Source of the DNA: Sphaeroforma sirkka
Taxonomy: Eukaryota; Opisthokonta; Ichthyosporea; Ichthyophonida
Assembly (NCBI GenBank): GCA_001586965.3
Contig: LUCW03000985.1
Coordinates: 1 to 25,000, forward strand
Reading direction: 5' to 3'
Length of the DNA: 25,000 nucleotides
Positions within the stretch are counted from its first letter, which is position 1. Each line of letters begins with the position of its first letter. Shown here piece after piece: positions 23,017 through 25,000 of this stretch. Below the pieces are notes generated by a model, which saw only the letters and a program-made list of their open reading frames with translations, was not told where the DNA came from and searched no databases. The translations under genes and the position numbers were made by a program.

Positions 23017-23301
23017 AGCATGCTTGCCACTTATAGTGCATTTGGAGTTGCAGGCATTCTTGAACTCGATATTCCCATTGTTCTAACCACTTTTTAATTT
23101 GCTGTGGAATACCTTTGTTTTAAGTTATAAATTAATTGCACAACAACGATTGTTGCTCGCGTTCCCTACTTCGCGGATAAAATCACTATGGACAACGATC
23201 TGTGACGAGATTTTATTAAATTCTACAAAGTACAGTGCGGAGCCGCAGCGTCCGAAATCTTGTTTTCAACTAGAATACCCTCGTTCATACCCAACGGGCA
23301 G

Positions 23302-23307
23302 TTTATT
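23302..23307 (-). terminator. SDR gene poly(A) signal
   Basis: TTTATT on the plus strand (AATAAA on the gene strand) lies about 111 bases after the stop codon of the minus-strand SDR gene. Confidence 0.45.
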
Positions 23308-23417
23308 GGGACAAAGTATGGATCAGAGCTCAAGTGTTATTTACAATCACCTACACGAGCAACAACCATCCTCACGAGCAACAACCATTTCTATTGTCAA
23401 GCAAAAAGAACTGAAAA

Positions 23418-24338
23418 TTATTGAAAATATTTTTCGTTTTGGTAGGTCACACCATGATTTGTGACCCTCAAGATTGCGCCATTTTTCTGTTCATCCTCGA
23501 TTAATGTCATAAAGCAATCCGCCACCTCGTCGGCTGTTAGCGCTCGGCCCAAGGCGTCCACAATCTTGGCTCCATTTGGAATTGATGATTTCAAGTGAGT
23601 GAGCAAAGGTGTCTCCGCGAACGAAGGACACAGTGTGTTAACACGGATAATCTGATCCTTGTCTTTCTGTGCGTGATTGTAGCTCTCTAAACGTTCATAT
23701 ACACTGCGTGAGTACTGAATTACGCCAGCCTTGGTGGCAGCGTAGACTGGTGCGAACGGCATGGGATAGATCCCCCCCATAGAAGCTACGTTTACAATCA
23801 CACCAGGCACCTTTTCCTTCTGCATATTGTGCACAGCGAGTGTAGTACCGTCGATGACAGCCTTAAGATTTATGTTAATCGTACGCGCGACATCGGACTC
23901 GTCTCCAATGCCGGCGTTGTTCACCATGACTTGCAATGGGGAATTAAAATATTCCTCAGCCGTTTTTATGGCCTCTGAGATATCCTCCGGCTTTGTAACG
24001 TCTGCATTCGATGCAAGGGTGTCGTGTTGTGCATTTGTAGAGGTTTTTTTAGTGTTGCAAGAAAATCATGTGGATCAAATAATAGCATACTGCCTAAATA
24101 TTGAAAGTAAAGCTGAACATGAAACAATAGAAACAATATAAACAACAAAGATTAAATGCAACTGACCTCCTTCGAACAGATGAAGGCCTTCCCCTGCATC
24201 TTGAGAATGCAAGAGTGAGTTGGTGTAGCTCTTATCCATCACGCACACCTTCGCATTCGCTGCAATGAGTCTCTGTACTAACTTAAAGCCCAGCCCACTT
24301 GCGCCACCGGTTACAAGACACACACGATTGCGTAGCAT
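23418..24338 (-). CDS. HPGD: short-chain dehydrogenase/reductase, 15-PGDH-like
   Basis: This is a classical SDR oxidoreductase. In animals the closest-looking enzyme, 15-hydroxyprostaglandin dehydrogenase, oxidises the 15-hydroxyl of prostaglandins with NAD+; the substrate here is unknown. Two minus-strand exons (24338-24167 and 24001-23418) join in phase 1 to give 251 residues (human HPGD 266). The Rossmann motif TGGASGLG is at 10-17, and Asp35 at the end of the second strand favours NAD over NADP. NNAG is at 85-88. The catalytic set is Asn102, Ser131, Tyr144 and Lys148 (YAATK). The C-terminal TLIEDEQKNGAILRVTNHG closely matches the recalled human segment ([20 protein letters not shown]), which points to the HPGD group over generic SDRs. 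No signal peptide is seen, so a cytosolic enzyme is expected. The start ATG lies directly before the first beta strand, as usual for the family. Confidence 0.95.
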
Positions 24339-24508
24339 TTTTGTTGTTTAGCCCTGAACGTGACGGTAACCCTTTTTTTAACTGTTGATAGGCAACGAAT
24401 ATTGGTGTAAGCAAGACAGTGTTCTGTTTATATGCCTTTTAGAAATGGAGGTGAGGCAATGTATGATAGCTGATACGCACTTTGTTTATTTTGGCGAGAA
24501 GCCTTTTG

Positions 24509-24534
24509 TTGACACTTGACAGTGACAGTTGACA
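24509..24534. promoter_or_regulatory. cluster of TTGACA/TGACAG boxes
   Basis: Within 26 bases there are three TTGACA hexamers and two TGACAG boxes, 171-196 bases upstream of the SDR start codon. The same motif occurs as a pair at 24946-24959 and once as TTGACAGTTGA at 14437-14447, in front of the unknown gene. TGACAG is the core recognised by TALE homeodomain proteins in animals; that link is inference. Confidence 0.4.
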
Positions 24535-24585
24535 TACCACTCACCATGACTAGACGCCGCACGGCCACAGACGGTGCAAAGTGTA

Positions 24586-24601
24586 GTGTACAGCTGTACA
24601 C
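24586..24601. promoter_or_regulatory. perfect 16-bp palindrome with central CAGCTG
   Basis: GTGTACAGCTGTACAC is its own reverse complement and has an E-box (CAGCTG) at its centre. GACGGTG at 24570 and CACCGTC at 24599 add a second, overlapping inverted pair. It lies about 250 bases upstream of the SDR start and could be a dimeric transcription-factor site. Confidence 0.4.
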
Positions 24602-25000
24602 CGTCACCAGGCGAGACTTTTTTTGCTGACTGATTTTTATTTATTTTTTAAACCTGCCACTGGAGCGGCGAGGGATTGAAAGTCTGAAAATGCCATGGCC
24701 CTCTGGATTAGGTTCGCGAGCAGAAATCAGGTTACTTCCGACGAGAAATCGTAAATTTATTTAGCAGATACCCAAATCCAGACCTCCCTATTTACCCAAT
24801 AATGTATGTATTAATGGATACATACAATTTGATTTTTAAGGGATTCAATCCTGAAATTTACCTGAAGTTTTAGTGTTTCTGATTGGTATTTTTGTAGTAT
24901 AGCCCTTTCATTGGATAGAGAGAGACAGGCAGAAAGCCATGATAGTTGACAACTTGACATTTGATAAGCTATAACGCGTGTTTATGTACCCGAATAAAAT

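Larger units (their letters stand above)
22666..23417. other. spacer between TOM22 and the SDR gene, no clear gene
   Basis: The region holds the 3' ends of two convergent genes. A 121-codon plus-strand frame (23099-23464) starts from a non-ATG codon, overlaps the 3' end of the SDR gene and resembles nothing recognised, so it is not called. Two imperfect copies of a ~55-base segment lie at about 22841-22900 and 22967-23016, and a 16-base direct repeat (CACGAGCAACAACCAT) occurs at 23354 and 23373. Confidence 0.6.
24339..25000. other. upstream region of the SDR gene, no further gene seen
   Basis: This is about 660 bases with no open frame worth calling. It contains a TTGACA cluster at 24509-24534, a perfect 16-bp palindrome at 24586-24601, and a second TTGACA pair at 24946-24959. 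It probably includes the SDR promoter and perhaps that of a gene beyond the window. Confidence 0.6.

Noticed and set aside
23099..23464. 121-codon plus-strand frame
   Set aside because: It starts from TTG, overlaps the well-supported SDR gene on the other strand, contains a 16-base direct repeat and resembles no known protein.

Overview
This window is nuclear DNA from a eukaryote with intron-rich genes. Every recognisable gene is split by spliceosomal introns, most donors read GTATGT or GTAAGT, branch-point-like CTAAC/CTAAT boxes precede several acceptors, and introns and spacers carry TA, CA and ATT microsatellites. The protein set (a huntingtin homologue, an animal-like RagC/D GTPase, DIM1/TXNL4A, TOM22 and a 15-PGDH-like reductase) and the compact exons suggest a unicellular relative of animals, for example an ichthyosporean. 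That placement is inference; the sequence does not name the organism.

Layout. 1-1502: AT-rich, microsatellite-laden DNA, read as an intron of the first gene. 1503-11201 (+): the C-terminal ~2,556 residues of huntingtin (HTT) in 14 exons that stay in one frame throughout; its N-terminal part lies outside the window. 11478-14156 (-): a complete five-exon RagC/D GTPase gene, convergent with HTT, with a 1.2-kb microsatellite intron. 14498 to about 17304 (+): a nine-exon gene of unknown family, divergent from RagC. About 17.3-19.7 kb: no convincing gene, ending in a microsatellite block. 19701-20408 (-): DIM1/TXNL4A, a U5 snRNP splicing factor. 20409-21783: a divergent spacer holding degenerate tandem repeats and a ~140-bp inverted repeat. 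21784-22665 (+): TOM22. 23418-24338 (-): a two-exon SDR resembling 15-hydroxyprostaglandin dehydrogenase. 24339-25000: its upstream region, with TTGACA clusters and a 16-bp palindrome.

The genes are mostly unrelated housekeeping functions: scaffolding and trafficking, nutrient signalling to TORC1, splicing, mitochondrial import and redox metabolism. The only possible thematic link is HTT beside RagC, since both have been tied to mTORC1 and autophagy in animals; their adjacency may be chance. No CRISPR, operon, rRNA or tRNA gene was seen. The most interesting items are the huntingtin gene in what looks like a protist, the unrecognised nine-exon gene, and the repeat/inverted-repeat structure in the DIM1-TOM22 spacer.
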